64,000 bases of DNA from Flavihumibacter sp. UBA7668 (GTDB lineage: Bacteria; Bacteroidota; Bacteroidia; Chitinophagales; Chitinophagaceae). A model generated the notes under the pieces. It saw only the letters and a list, made by a program, of their open reading frames with translations. It did not search any database and was not told where the DNA came from. The stretch lies in contig NZ_DLHM01000007.1 of the NCBI RefSeq assembly GCF_002483205.1, positions 862,031 to 926,030 on the forward strand, read 5' to 3'. Of this stretch, positions 7,916 through 17,766 are shown one piece after another (position 1 is the stretch's first letter; each line of letters begins with the position of its first letter). Both the position numbers and the translations under genes were made by a program.

Positions 7916-10900
7916 ATGAAAAAACGGATCCAAACGTTTCTGCTCTTTCTGGTGGCCAGCTGCTTCGCTACAGTGGCTGTGGCCCAGTCCAGGCAGGTGT
8001 CAGGAACAGTCAAGGACAAACAAGGCGCTCCAATCTCCGGCGCCACGGTTATTGAAAAAGGAACCTCTAATGGGATTACAACGAATGATGATGGTGTGTT
8101 CAATCTATTCGTTGAAGGTTCAAACGCTGTAATTGTAATTTCCGCCATCAATTTCAGTAATCAGGAAATTACGGTAGGACAACAAACATCATTTGATATC
8201 ACGCTTGAAAAAGGATCAGGGAATCTGGATGAAGTTGTTGTAACTGCACTTGGAATCAAGCGGCAGAAAAAATCACTGGGTTATGCAGTTCAGGAAATAA
8301 AGGGTTCTGCGATTTCTGATGCCCGTGAAACAAACATTGCCAATGCACTGACAGGTAAAGTTGCTGGTCTGCAGGTAGTTCGATCCAGTAATGGGGCTGG
8401 TGGTTCTTCAAAAATTGTATTAAGAGGAAACACTTCTTTACAAGGGTCGAATCAACCCTTGATTGTAGTAGATGGAATACCAATTGACAACTTCACCGGT
8501 ACAACTGAAAATGGATACTGGAGTGCAGGCTTTGACAAAGGAAATGGTTTGGGTGATATTAATGCCGAAGACATTGAAAGCATGTCCATTCTGAAAGGCC
8601 CTTCTGCGGCTGCATTGTATGGTTCTAGAGCGGGTAATGGTGTTATTCTGATTACTACCAAATCTGGACGTAAGAGTAACGGACTGGGTATTAATTTTAC
8701 TATGAATCAGGGTATTGAGAATATTTTTATCAAACCGGATATTCAGAATAGTTTTGGTCAGGGAGATCAGGGAATTTACGATCGAAACAGTCAATTAAGC
8801 TGGGGACCAAAAGCAGAAGGACAGGATGTTACAAAATGGGATGGATCAACTGCTCCATTAACTACCTCACATGATAATGTAGATAATTTCCTTCGTTCAG
8901 GCACTTCACAGAGTTACAATTTATCTTTTCAACAACAATTAGGTGCAACTGCTGTGTATACTTCACTTGGCCGTTGGATTGATAAAAGCATTATACCAAA
9001 TAATAAATTGGAAAGAACCAATCTGACTACGCGCGCAGTATCCAAATTTGGTAAAGACAATCGGTGGACAACCGACGTAAAGATTTCTTATAATAATACG
9101 GCAGGTTTCAATCGCCCGATTAATGGACGGGATGTAAGCAATGTATTTACATTATATACCCTGCCAAGAAGTATGAATATCAACGATTTTAAAACTTCTA
9201 GAAATGAGGATGGAGGAATGATCTGGTATGAAGGTGCTCCTGGTTGGCAAAATAATCCGCACTGGAATACCAATTACAACCTCAATAAGGATGTACGTGA
9301 TCGATTCATGATTAATGGATCAGTTAAGTATGCGTTCACTGATTGGCTTGATGCAGAGATCAAAGCTGGAGGCGATATTTATACTACGAGTTCTCAACGT
9401 AAAGTATATGCCGGAAGTAACAGGGCGAATGAATACAGCGAGGGAAAACAAACATTCTTTGAAACAAACTACAGCGCATTAATTACTGCTAAAAAAGACA
9501 ATTTATTTGGAAAGTTTGGTGGAATTGCATCGGTAGGTGGGAACCTTATGCATACCGAAAGCAGCTCAATTAATGTGGGTACCGGACAATTAGAAGTGCC
9601 AGATGTCTTTTCTCTAACAAATGGTGTAAACCCTCCAAGTGTAAGCCAGTGGTATAGCAATAAAAAAATTAATTCTTTATACGGGACCTTTGGATTGAAC
9701 TATGATGGATTCATTTATTTAGATGTCACTACCAGGAATGACTGGTCTTCCTCTTTAATTAAAGCCAATCGTTCTTATTTTTATCCATCATTTAGTCTTT
9801 CTTATGTCTTCACTGATATGATGGAATCGCTGGGTGGTAAAACTCCATCCTGGTTAAGTTATCTCAAATTAAGAGCTTCACATGCCACCGTAGGTAATGA
9901 TATGGATCCTTTTAATTTGTATAATGGTTTTAATATTGGCCGAGGACCAAATGGTAATACCACCGCATCCAGAATTCAATTATTAAAAGATTCCAATGTA
10001 GTAAGTGAACTAATTAAAAACCTGGAGTTTGGTGTGGAGAGCAGATTCTTTAACAATCGCCTTGGAATTGATTTTACATGGTATAAATCAAATGCAACCA
10101 ACCAACTTATCAGAATTCCTATGGATCCATTAAGTGGTTATGGAAATAGAATTATAAATGCAGGTAATATTCAGAATAAGGGAATTGAATTGGTTGTAGA
10201 TTACCGAGTGTTGTCAAATCCAAAATCACTCAGTTGGAATATTATCGCTAACTATTCAAGAAATGAAAATAAAATTATTGATATAGCCAGTAATATTGAT
10301 GTAAACCGATTCGATCTCGGAGCATTTGATGATTTGTTTATTCGTGCCAATACCGGCGGATTATATGGTGACATTTATGGAACTAAATTGTTGCGGGTAG
10401 AAGATCAATCAAGTCCTTATTTTGGTCAATTGCTCTTAAACTCTGATGGACTACCTCAGCGAACTTCCGAGTTATTCCTATTGGGAAATCAGCAGGCAAA
10501 AGCATTGCTCGGTATTACAAACACGTTCAATTACAAGAATTTCGGACTCTCCTTCCTGGTCGATGGACGGTTGGGCGGTGAAATGTTTTCTGCTTCCAAT
10601 GTAGGCTTACAACGTTTTGGTGTAGCTGCAGTAACTGCTCCAGGTGGTGCAAGACCTGATTTTGTTGTGGATGGAGTGATTCAGGACGGTTCAGGTGGAT
10701 TCAGTAAAAACTCAGAAACAGTTACTCAGCAACAATATTGGGGTCAGTTATCAACGCTGAATAATCTTGGTGTAGGTGAAGCTTATATTTATGATGCTAC
10801 CAATATCCGGCTACGTAATGTTCAATTAACTTACAGTTTTGCAAAATCAGTTTTAGCTAAAACGCCGCTTCAATCTGCAAGAATTGCCCTTTCCTGTAAT

Positions 10901-11041
10901 AATGTATGGATGATAAAGAGCCATATGAATGGAATTGATCCTGAATCAGTTTTTGCAACCGGAAGTAATGCAGTAGGTTTTGAAAATGGAGCTTTTCCAA
11001 CCATGAGAAGCTTTTTATTCAGTGTGAACATTGGATTTTGA
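7916..11041 (+). CDS. SusC/RagA family TonB-linked outer-membrane transporter
   Basis: A 1041-residue outer-membrane protein. The start at 7916 gives a clean signal peptide (MKKRIQTFLLFLVASCFATV...AVAQ). A carboxypeptidase-like regulatory domain follows (about 25-115), then the TonB plug with DEVVVTALGIKRQKKSLGYA and ALTGKVAGLQV, and a long beta-barrel ending in a terminal aromatic residue (SVNIGF). It would form the channel of a nutrient-uptake pair with the adjacent SusD. No glycoside hydrolase, peptidase or sulfatase lies beside the pair, so the substrate cannot be inferred. ROK regulation hints at a sugar derivative. Confidence 0.95.
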   Translation: MKKRIQTFLLFLVASCFATVAVAQSRQVSGTVKDKQGAPISGATVIEKGTSNGITTNDDGVFNLFVEGSNAVIVISAINFSNQEITVGQQTSFDITLEKGSGNLDEVVVTALGIKRQKKSLGYAVQEIKGSAISDARETNIANALTGKVAGLQVVRSSNGAGGSSKIVLRGNTSLQGSNQPLIVVDGIPIDNFTGTTENGYWSAGFDKGNGLGDINAEDIESMSILKGPSAAALYGSRAGNGVILITTKSGRKSNGLGINFTMNQGIENIFIKPDIQNSFGQGDQGIYDRNSQLSWGPKAEGQDVTKWDGSTAPLTTSHDNVDNFLRSGTSQSYNLSFQQQLGATAVYTSLGRWIDKSIIPNNKLERTNLTTRAVSKFGKDNRWTTDVKISYNNTAGFNRPINGRDVSNVFTLYTLPRSMNINDFKTSRNEDGGMIWYEGAPGWQNNPHWNTNYNLNKDVRDRFMINGSVKYAFTDWLDAEIKAGGDIYTTSSQRKVYAGSNRANEYSEGKQTFFETNYSALITAKKDNLFGKFGGIASVGGNLMHTESSSINVGTGQLEVPDVFSLTNGVNPPSVSQWYSNKKINSLYGTFGLNYDGFIYLDVTTRNDWSSSLIKANRSYFYPSFSLSYVFTDMMESLGGKTPSWLSYLKLRASHATVGNDMDPFNLYNGFNIGRGPNGNTTASRIQLLKDSNVVSELIKNLEFGVESRFFNNRLGIDFTWYKSNATNQLIRIPMDPLSGYGNRIINAGNIQNKGIELVVDYRVLSNPKSLSWNIIANYSRNENKIIDIASNIDVNRFDLGAFDDLFIRANTGGLYGDIYGTKLLRVEDQSSPYFGQLLLNSDGLPQRTSELFLLGNQQAKALLGITNTFNYKNFGLSFLVDGRLGGEMFSASNVGLQRFGVAAVTAPGGARPDFVVDGVIQDGSGGFSKNSETVTQQQYWGQLSTLNNLGVGEAYIYDATNIRLRNVQLTYSFAKSVLAKTPLQSARIALSCNNVWMIKSHMNGIDPESVFATGSNAVGFENGAFPTMRSFLFSVNIGF

Positions 11042-11068
11042 TTACTTAACAACAAACTTATTTAGTAT

Positions 11069-12976
11069 ATGAGATCTATTTTTAAATACACAGCTTCACT
11101 GGCTATTTCAGCCAGTCTGTTAAGCGGGTGTAATAAATTTGATGAGATAAATAAAGATCCTTTCCTGGTTACGGAAGATCAGGTACAGGTTGAATATTTT
11201 ATAAACAATGCCATAACTGGTAGCCAGCAGGATCCACATATTGCAGAACGAATTTTTGTACTGTACTGGAAAACTGCCGGCAGACAGCAATTTGGTGGTG
11301 GTATTTCGTCCGGTGGCTACAATGATGGCTGGAGCAGCGATTATTATGGAGGCGGTTATATGGGAGGCTGGTTAAACGCTATCAACTCAGGAGTACAGGT
11401 AGCAGAGAGTCAATTAGAAAAAGGAACCGCTAAATCCTATACCAATAACCTTTTGCAGGTTTCCAGGATTTACAGGGCTTATCTGATGAGTGAGCTGACT
11501 GATAATTTCGGTCCTATTCCTATCAATGCATTTCAGGGAACAAATCCTGAATTCAGCAGCGAAAAGGAAGTGTATTATTTTATGCTTAGCGAATTGAAGG
11601 ATGCTGCTTCGAAAATTGAACCGGATGTTGCGGGGCCCGATGCCAAATTTGATCTTGCTTATGGATTCAACTTTGCCAAATGGCAAAGGTATGCAAACTC
11701 AATGCGGCTTCGTTTGGCTATGCGATTATCAGAAGTAGATGCAGCAAAAGCCAAAGCTGAGTTTGAAGATGCTGTAACAAAACCGTTAATCACCACGGCT
11801 GATGATATGTTTCAGGTAGCTGAATTAGGTGGCTGGCATGCACTTACAGGTGTTATGACCAGAGAATGGAATTATTTTCAACTTTCTGCAACCATGCGTA
11901 ACCTTACAATTGGTTTGGGTGGTATTGAATCAGCAGATCAGGTTGGTGCGAATATGCAATCACATATAAAACCAGCCGGATATATCGGGATGCGATTCCT
12001 GGATCATTTTACCACTTTAACCAATGATCCATCTGCTGGATACTGGCTCGATGGTTTGCCAAATACAGTAGATCCAAGAGCGTACAAAGCTTACATCATT
12101 CCTGGGGACTTTACCAATTCAGACTTTAACAGTTACCCTTCCTGGGATAATTCTGCTAAAACTACAGTTCGTAATCTGGTAGATGCTTCCGGTGGTGTTG
12201 TAAAGACGCTGGATGCGGCAGGTACCTGGAATGCACCTGCTAACGGAGACTGGGGTGCAAAAGGAGCGAAGAACCAAATCCGTTCGTACAATGGAGCGAT
12301 TCCTCGTCATGGTCAAAAATTCAGAAACAGTGCCAATAAGAGAATCTACTTTGCGCCTTGGGAAACCTATTTTCTGATTGCCGAAGCTGCAGTTAGAAAC
12401 TGGACTGTACCAATGTCTGGTCAGGCTGCTTATGAAGCTGGAATCGATGCAAGCTTTACGTATTGGGGTGTTAGTAATCATGCTACAGCCTATAAAGCGT
12501 CAACTGAGTATAATATGGCTGGTACCTCAGTTAGCTGGACACATACTACAGAGCCAGGTGCAACTCATGCCATGACTTATATTGATGGTTATACAAATAC
12601 ACCAGGTGTTGTTCAGGTTGAATATCCTGTAAATAACCTGTATCAGGGTGGTACTGTGCGCAATGATCTTCTTACTAAAATCATCACACAAAAATTCATT
12701 GCACAAACCCCTTATCTTCCTCTGGAAGCGTGGAGTGATCACCGTCGCCTTGGATTGCCGTTCTTTGAAAATCCGGCAGTTGAAAACCCTCTGGTGAATA
12801 TGCCTGCTTTGAATAGCACCAACTATAAAACAGCACAGGTAAATTTCTTTCCACAGCGTTTAAAATATCCGTCCAGTCTCCAATCAAGCAATCAGGCTGG
12901 ATATGACCAGGCTGTAAGTTTACTTGGTGGACCAGACGCTGTATTAACTCCGCTCTGGTGGGCTAAGAAACCGTAA
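11069..12976 (+). CDS. SusD/RagB family surface lipoprotein
   Basis: A 635-residue lipoprotein with lipobox LLSGC (Cys21), partner of the SusC channel 27 bp upstream. The start NKFDEINKDPFLVTEDQV, the RIYRAYLMSELTDNFGPIP helix and the late APWETYFLIAEAAVRN segment are typical of the SusD-like family. At 635 residues it is long for the family, with a glycine/tyrosine-rich surface near residues 75-100. It should sit on the cell surface and capture ligand as a lid over SusC. A strong terminator follows. Confidence 0.93.
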   Translation: MRSIFKYTASLAISASLLSGCNKFDEINKDPFLVTEDQVQVEYFINNAITGSQQDPHIAERIFVLYWKTAGRQQFGGGISSGGYNDGWSSDYYGGGYMGGWLNAINSGVQVAESQLEKGTAKSYTNNLLQVSRIYRAYLMSELTDNFGPIPINAFQGTNPEFSSEKEVYYFMLSELKDAASKIEPDVAGPDAKFDLAYGFNFAKWQRYANSMRLRLAMRLSEVDAAKAKAEFEDAVTKPLITTADDMFQVAELGGWHALTGVMTREWNYFQLSATMRNLTIGLGGIESADQVGANMQSHIKPAGYIGMRFLDHFTTLTNDPSAGYWLDGLPNTVDPRAYKAYIIPGDFTNSDFNSYPSWDNSAKTTVRNLVDASGGVVKTLDAAGTWNAPANGDWGAKGAKNQIRSYNGAIPRHGQKFRNSANKRIYFAPWETYFLIAEAAVRNWTVPMSGQAAYEAGIDASFTYWGVSNHATAYKASTEYNMAGTSVSWTHTTEPGATHAMTYIDGYTNTPGVVQVEYPVNNLYQGGTVRNDLLTKIITQKFIAQTPYLPLEAWSDHRRLGLPFFENPAVENPLVNMPALNSTNYKTAQVNFFPQRLKYPSSLQSSNQAGYDQAVSLLGGPDAVLTPLWWAKKP

Positions 12977-13017
12977 CACATTGTGTTGATCCCCTGATCG
13001 GGTAAACAATTAGTAGC

Positions 13018-13048
13018 AAAAGGCTGTCTCCAACGAGGCAGCCTTTTT
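13018..13048 (+). terminator. Strong intrinsic terminator after susD
   Basis: AAAAGGCTG pairs with CAGCCTTTT, and the stem continues as TCTC with GAGG around a CAAC loop (13 bp in total), followed by T residues. It closes the ROK1-susC-susD unit. The rest of 13049-13298 is AT-rich spacer before the second ROK gene. It contains an 8-bp palindrome GGTTAACC at 13243-13250 but no gene. Confidence 0.9.
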
Positions 13049-13298
13049 CATATTTCAGCTTCTCTGCTGCTAGCTCAAATGCGAACAGTTATTGTATCAA
13101 TACCAAACAGATAAACTTGAAAATTAGAACACAGTAATTTGATAATCAGCAAATTGTATTGTGGCATACAGTTTATTGAATCTACATAAACTCTTGCATT
13201 CAACTTACTGACCGGTACCAGCTTTTATCGAAAAAACCAAGAGGTTAACCGAAATGCTGGTTACAAGCAGAACCTTATCAACACATAGTTCAATTAGA

Positions 13299-14516
13299 AT
13301 GGCATCAAAATCCACCATATATAAAGCAAGAATCTTAAAGGAACTCTGCTTCGGGAATATGCTTTCCGCATCGGAAATAAGTGTTCGCTTGCAAAAAAGC
13401 TTACCCTTAACCATGCGAATGCTGAATGAACTGGTTGAGGATGGTGTTATAATCGAAAAAGGATTAGCTCCTTCTACCGGGGGACGCAGACCGCAGACCT
13501 ATGCCATTACGCCAGGCAAAATGTATGCTATTGCCGTAGCAATGGACCAGATGGTTACCAAAATTGCCCTGGTTGATCTTCAGAATTTTGAACGCACTAA
13601 TGAACTAAAATATAGCCTGGTTCTCAATGAAAATCCGGATTCTTTGGATGAATTGATTCAGTTGATAAGCAGGTATATCGGAGAAGTTTCCATCCCTTTT
13701 GAAAAGCTCCAGGGGGTGGGAATCGGTATGCCTGGGTTTATTGATAGTTCGAAGGGGGTAAATTATTCCTACCTCGATAACCAGGGTAAAAGTATCAGCG
13801 AAAAGATGGAAAAGCTGCTGGGTTTGCCGGTTTTTATCGATAATGACTCCAGCCTAATTGCACTTGCCGAACTAAAAATCGGAGGTTCAATGGATCGAAG
13901 CAATGTTATGGTAATTAATATTTCATGGGGAATTGGACTTGGTATGATATTAAATGGATCTCTCTTCAGAGGATACAATGGTTTTGCCGGAGAATTCAGT
14001 CATATGCCACTTTTCAACAACAACAAACTTTGCGGATGCGGGAAAAGCGGTTGCCTGGAAACCGAAGCCTCTCTGAAGGAAATGGTCAATAAAACAAAAG
14101 AGGGTATCCTTTCAGGCAGGGTTACAAGTATTAAATTTTTACCCGATGATATTGAAGTTGCCTGTGAAATGGTGCTCAATGCTGCGATTCGCGGAGACCA
14201 GTTAGCTGTGGAACTCTTATCCGAAGTAGCCTATAATATTGGCCGGGGTGTTGCCATATTGGTGCATATCATGAATCCCGAACAAATTGTATTCAGCGGC
14301 CGTGGCTCAATTGCAGGCAGACTATTATTACCCCCAATTCAGCAGGCACTTAACAGGTATTGTATTCCACGACTGGCTGCGTATACCCAGTTAACTATTT
14401 CAGACTTGAACAAAGACGCAGAAATATTGGGTGCCGCAGCTCTGGTGGTGGAGCAGCTGGATAAACGTTTCACCAATAGAAAGCCCAAGCCCAAAAACCA
14501 TCCGTTTGCAGCCTGA
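13299..14516 (+). CDS. ROK family transcriptional regulator 2 (paralog of regulator 1)
   Basis: A 405-residue regulator collinear with the ROK protein at 6653-7867 over its whole length. It shares the winged helix (RILKELCFGNML...STGGRRP), the MPGFID and DNDSS motifs, the NNNKLCGCGKSGC zinc motif and the RYCIPRLAAYT C-terminal segment. ATG 13299 is chosen because it aligns with the start of the paralog; an upstream ATG at 13254 adds 15 unrelated residues. It probably arose by duplication. The two regulators bracket susCD and may recognise the same ligand or operator. No kinase-type DxGGT loop (MDQMVTK). Confidence 0.9.
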   Translation: MASKSTIYKARILKELCFGNMLSASEISVRLQKSLPLTMRMLNELVEDGVIIEKGLAPSTGGRRPQTYAITPGKMYAIAVAMDQMVTKIALVDLQNFERTNELKYSLVLNENPDSLDELIQLISRYIGEVSIPFEKLQGVGIGMPGFIDSSKGVNYSYLDNQGKSISEKMEKLLGLPVFIDNDSSLIALAELKIGGSMDRSNVMVINISWGIGLGMILNGSLFRGYNGFAGEFSHMPLFNNNKLCGCGKSGCLETEASLKEMVNKTKEGILSGRVTSIKFLPDDIEVACEMVLNAAIRGDQLAVELLSEVAYNIGRGVAILVHIMNPEQIVFSGRGSIAGRLLLPPIQQALNRYCIPRLAAYTQLTISDLNKDAEILGAAALVVEQLDKRFTNRKPKPKNHPFAA

Positions 14517-14529
14517 TTTTAAATTCCTG

Positions 14530-14829
14530 TTATTTGATAAGAGTTACCGGATTCCTGGTTGACCGGGTACCAAATCGCTGGACCAGCCAGCCAATCGTAA
14601 AACTGGGAATGAAATCGGTAAACGGTAGCAACTCTTCCGCAAATGCGAAAACCCCACCCAAAGCACCTTTCCATCCTCCAAATAATCGGTAAAATAGGAG
14701 TCCGGACAGGGGCGCCCAGATCAGGTCCCCAAATTCTCCCAAAACCGGTAATGCATAGGTGAAATAACCAACGGCATCCAGCACCAGGCAGAGCACCAGC
14801 GAAGGCGCTTTCGAACTTTCTCTATTCAT
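14530..14829 (-). CDS. Small conserved membrane protein of unknown function
   Basis: A 99-residue protein with two to three hydrophobic stretches (LVLCLVLDAVGYFTYALPVLGEFGD and a glycine-rich WKGALGGVFAFAEELLPFTDFIPSFTIGW). I do not recognise a named family, although this phenylalanine-, glycine- and proline-rich type recurs in Bacteroidota. It is convergent with the second ROK gene (13 bp apart) and divergent from the thioredoxin-like gene. Function unknown. Confidence 0.7.
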   Translation of the reverse strand: MNRESSKAPSLVLCLVLDAVGYFTYALPVLGEFGDLIWAPLSGLLFYRLFGGWKGALGGVFAFAEELLPFTDFIPSFTIGWLVQRFGTRSTRNPVTLIK

Positions 14830-14956
14830 GCTTATTCAGACGTGGTAAAAACATGAAAAGTTGTATTAAAAAAGAAAAAATCAGGGGAGCGAGTGACCAA
14901 AATCACATTGACGACATTAGAATCAGATTAGATTTAGATTAAAATTGGATTAAAAA

Positions 14957-15391
14957 ATGCTAATTCCCTCAGTTTTGTTGCTACTATTAACGCATTTAAA
15001 CGGGCTTATTTGGTTTACTGATTTTCAGTCCGCGCAAACCCAGGCACAAAAAGAACATAAACAGATGCTGCTGAATTTTTCTGGCTCGGACTGGTGCGGA
15101 CCCTGTATAAGATTAACCAGGGAAGTATTTCAATCGGCTGATTTTGAACAGCTTGCAACTGAGGAACTGGTTCTTGTAAGGGCTGATTTCCCAAGGTCTA
15201 AGAAAAATCAACTCTCAAAGGAACAACAGCAAAAAAATGATGCACTGGCTGAACGTTACAATGAAAAAGGAAGTTTCCCCCTAACCCTTTTACTGGATGA
15301 AAATGGCCATGTAATAAAATCCTGGGAAGGTTTCCCGGTGAATCAGGCCAATGGATTTTTAAAAGAATTACGCGAACTCACCCATGAATAA
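14957..15391 (+). CDS. Exported thioredoxin-like protein
   Basis: A 144-residue protein with a short hydrophobic N-terminus (signal peptide or anchor) and a thioredoxin fold. The WCGPC active site lies at residues 46-50 within FSGSDWCGPC, and cis-Pro is in SFPLTLLLDENG. It resembles the thioredoxin-7/DUF255-like group that acts in the periplasm on thiols or cofactor attachment. It is the first gene of a tight cassette, overlapping apbE by 8 bp. It may reduce cysteines of the downstream DUF4266 lipoprotein; that is inference. Confidence 0.88.
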   Translation: MLIPSVLLLLLTHLNGLIWFTDFQSAQTQAQKEHKQMLLNFSGSDWCGPCIRLTREVFQSADFEQLATEELVLVRADFPRSKKNQLSKEQQQKNDALAERYNEKGSFPLTLLLDENGHVIKSWEGFPVNQANGFLKELRELTHE

Positions 15392-16340
15392 CAAAACTAC
15401 GCTGCCTCAGGAAGGCAATACGCTGGTAAAAAGAGCCCTCAAATTAATGGGCAATCGCTTCGAAATAAGTATTCAGGAATCAGATAGTGAACGTGCTGAA
15501 GAGTTGATTCAGCTGGCTGTAGATGAAATACGCCGAATTGAAGCACTGTTAACTACCTACCATCCTGAAAGTGAAACTAACCGGATTAATGAAATGGCGG
15601 GTTTAGCTCCGGTTGAAGTTTCTACTGAATTTATTGCTTTGATCCAGAGAGCACAACGAATAGCTGCATTGACGCAGGGGGCTTTTGACCTTTCTTATGG
15701 ATCTATCGATAAACGATTCTGGAATTTTGATGCGGGAATGAAAAGTCTGCCGGATCCCATACTGGCGAAAAAAGCAGTTCAGCTGATCAATTATCAGAAC
15801 ATTGAAATAGACCCATTGAATAAAACTGTTTTCCTAAAAGAAAAGGGAATGCGGATTGGGTTTGGAGGTATCGGAAAAGGATATGCTGCTGACCGGGCTA
15901 AAGAAGTACTGGTTAAACAGGGAGTAAAAAGTGGAATTGTTAATGCAGCGGGTGATTTAACCGCCTGGGGCAAACAGGAAAACGGGGAGCCCTGGACCAT
16001 CGGAATAGCAGATCCCCGAGCTGCCAGTCATTTGTTTTCCTATATCAATATCACCGATATGTCTGTTGCTACTTCCGGCAATTATGAAAAGTTTGTAGAG
16101 ATCGGGGGTAAGCGTTATTCGCATACCATCGATCCCCGAACCGGCATGCCTGTTAGTGGTATTAAAAGCGTGACCATAATAAGTCCATATGCCGAATTAT
16201 CGGATGCCCTTGCCACACCGGTAATGGTAATGGGAAAAGCAGTCGGCCTTGATTTGCTCAACCAGATGAAACAGGTGGCAGCTTTGATAATTGATGAAAA
16301 TAACCAGCTTCACACAACTAAAAATATACAGGTAATATGA
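15384..16340 (+). CDS. apbE: FAD:protein FMN transferase (ApbE family)
   Basis: A 318-residue enzyme of the ApbE family, which transfers FMN from FAD to a Ser/Thr of extracytoplasmic target proteins with Mg2+. Visible signatures are RIEALLTTYHPESETNRIN, FGGIGKGYAADRA, NAAGDLTAWG, the MSVATSGNYEKF segment and SDALATPVMVMG near the C-terminus. No obvious signal peptide is seen at the N-terminus (MNNKTTLPQEG). It overlaps its neighbours on both sides (8 bp and ATGA), so it works with the thioredoxin-like, DUF4266 and DUF3570 proteins. Confidence 0.93.
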   Translation: MNNKTTLPQEGNTLVKRALKLMGNRFEISIQESDSERAEELIQLAVDEIRRIEALLTTYHPESETNRINEMAGLAPVEVSTEFIALIQRAQRIAALTQGAFDLSYGSIDKRFWNFDAGMKSLPDPILAKKAVQLINYQNIEIDPLNKTVFLKEKGMRIGFGGIGKGYAADRAKEVLVKQGVKSGIVNAAGDLTAWGKQENGEPWTIGIADPRAASHLFSYINITDMSVATSGNYEKFVEIGGKRYSHTIDPRTGMPVSGIKSVTIISPYAELSDALATPVMVMGKAVGLDLLNQMKQVAALIIDENNQLHTTKNIQVI

Positions 16341-16549
16341 TTAAAAAAATTGGATTGGGATTACTGCTCCTGACAGGTACAAGCAGTTGTCAGGTAGTGA
16401 AGGAATTTCAAAAGAATCGCCTGAATGATGCGGAAATGATCCTGGCTAACCGCAAAATTGAAAAAACAGAACTCAGTTTTCAATCCTACAGAGAAGGTGC
16501 TTCCGGTGCCAATGCAGGAAAATCTGGTGGTGGTTGTGGTTGCAATTAA
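16337..16549 (+). CDS. DUF4266 lipoprotein with Cys-X-Cys tail
   Basis: A 70-residue lipoprotein with lipobox GTSSC (Cys18). The mature part is under 55 residues, largely helical and charged, and ends GGGCGCN, a conserved feature of DUF4266. The paired terminal cysteines could bind a metal, carry a disulfide or serve the upstream thioredoxin. Its start overlaps the apbE stop (ATGA). The role is unknown; coupling to ApbE suggests a redox or flavin-related envelope function. Confidence 0.85.
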   Translation: MIKKIGLGLLLLTGTSSCQVVKEFQKNRLNDAEMILANRKIEKTELSFQSYREGASGANAGKSGGGCGCN

Positions 16550-16575
16550 TTCTAACAAGTAAGAACTGATCGTTC

Positions 16576-17766
16576 ATGAAAAAAATATGTCTGACTGTAG
16601 TCGGGTTGTATATCGGCCTGTTCGCCGCCTTTTCCCAATCCAATACCGATAGCAGTTATCGTTCCCGAAAATTGAAAATTGAGGAGATTAATCTGGTATC
16701 CAGTTATTACCATCAGGAAGGTGATCATGCGGCTGTAACAGGCGGAATCGGCTCGCAGAAGCTCACCGATTTTTCCAATTCGCTGGAGGTAAAACTGATC
16801 CGTTATGACCGTGCGAATCGAAAACAAACATGGTCCGCAGATATAGGTTTGGATCATTATACTTCTGCATCTTCTGATAAAATTGATCCGAAATCAGTTA
16901 GCTCCGCATCCTATGCCGATACCCGTATTTACCCCTCTTTCTCTTTTAGTCGCGAAAACGAAAAGAAAGGAACAGAATGGGGTGCCGGATTATCTTATAG
17001 TGGCGAATATGATTATACTTCAATTGGTGCTTCCATTCACGGATCTAAAAAAACCGCCAATAAAATGGGTGAATTAACGGTTAAGGGGCAGGTTTATCTT
17101 GACCAGATCAGTCTGATTTACCCCATTGAACTACGTGATGGAAATTCAACAGATCCGCTGAAGCGGGGTGGTGACAGCAGAAATTCCTATAGCCTGGCCA
17201 TGTCCTGGTCACAAATTATCAACCAGCGATTTCAATTGGCCTTCTTACTTGACCTGGTACAGCAACAGGGGTATTTATCGCTTCCGTTCAACCGGGTATA
17301 TTTTACGGATGGAACGGTGCATGTAGAGCGATTACCGGATAGCAGGTTTAAGGTTCCGCTTGGATTTCGGGCCAATTACTTTGCGGGAGACAGACTGGTA
17401 CTTCGATCTTACTATCGTTATTATTTTGATAATTGGGGTTTGACAGCGCATACGGCAAGTCTGGAAACATCGGTTAAAATCAGTCCATTTTTTTCAGTAT
17501 CACCATTTTATCGCTTTTACCAGCAGACCGGAGTGGACTATTTCGAGCCCTATCTGACACATACACCAGGGAAAGATTTTTATACCAGCAATTTTGATTT
17601 ATCCAAATTCACCAGTCATTTTTTCGGTTCAGGAATCCGACTGGCCCCTCCAAAAGGAGTGTTTGGAATACAACACTTCAACAGTCTTGAACTACGCTAT
17701 GGGCATTATTCAAGGAGCAATACACTTCAGTCGAATATAGTTTCAGTTCACCTTAAATGGAAGTGA
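16576..17766 (+). CDS. DUF3570 outer-membrane beta-barrel-like protein
   Basis: A 396-residue protein with a signal peptide (ending FAAFSQS) and many amphipathic strands with aromatic girdle residues. It ends VSVHLKWK, all consistent with an outer-membrane barrel. IEEINLVSSYYHQEGDHAAVTGGIGSQKL is a DUF3570-type opening. DUF3570, DUF4266, ApbE and a thioredoxin-like protein recur together in Gram-negative genomes as far as I know, but the pathway is uncharacterised. The stop codon merges into a tandem repeat. Confidence 0.87.
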   Translation: MKKICLTVVGLYIGLFAAFSQSNTDSSYRSRKLKIEEINLVSSYYHQEGDHAAVTGGIGSQKLTDFSNSLEVKLIRYDRANRKQTWSADIGLDHYTSASSDKIDPKSVSSASYADTRIYPSFSFSRENEKKGTEWGAGLSYSGEYDYTSIGASIHGSKKTANKMGELTVKGQVYLDQISLIYPIELRDGNSTDPLKRGGDSRNSYSLAMSWSQIINQRFQLAFLLDLVQQQGYLSLPFNRVYFTDGTVHVERLPDSRFKVPLGFRANYFAGDRLVLRSYYRYYFDNWGLTAHTASLETSVKISPFFSVSPFYRFYQQTGVDYFEPYLTHTPGKDFYTSNFDLSKFTSHFFGSGIRLAPPKGVFGIQHFNSLELRYGHYSRSNTLQSNIVSVHLKWK

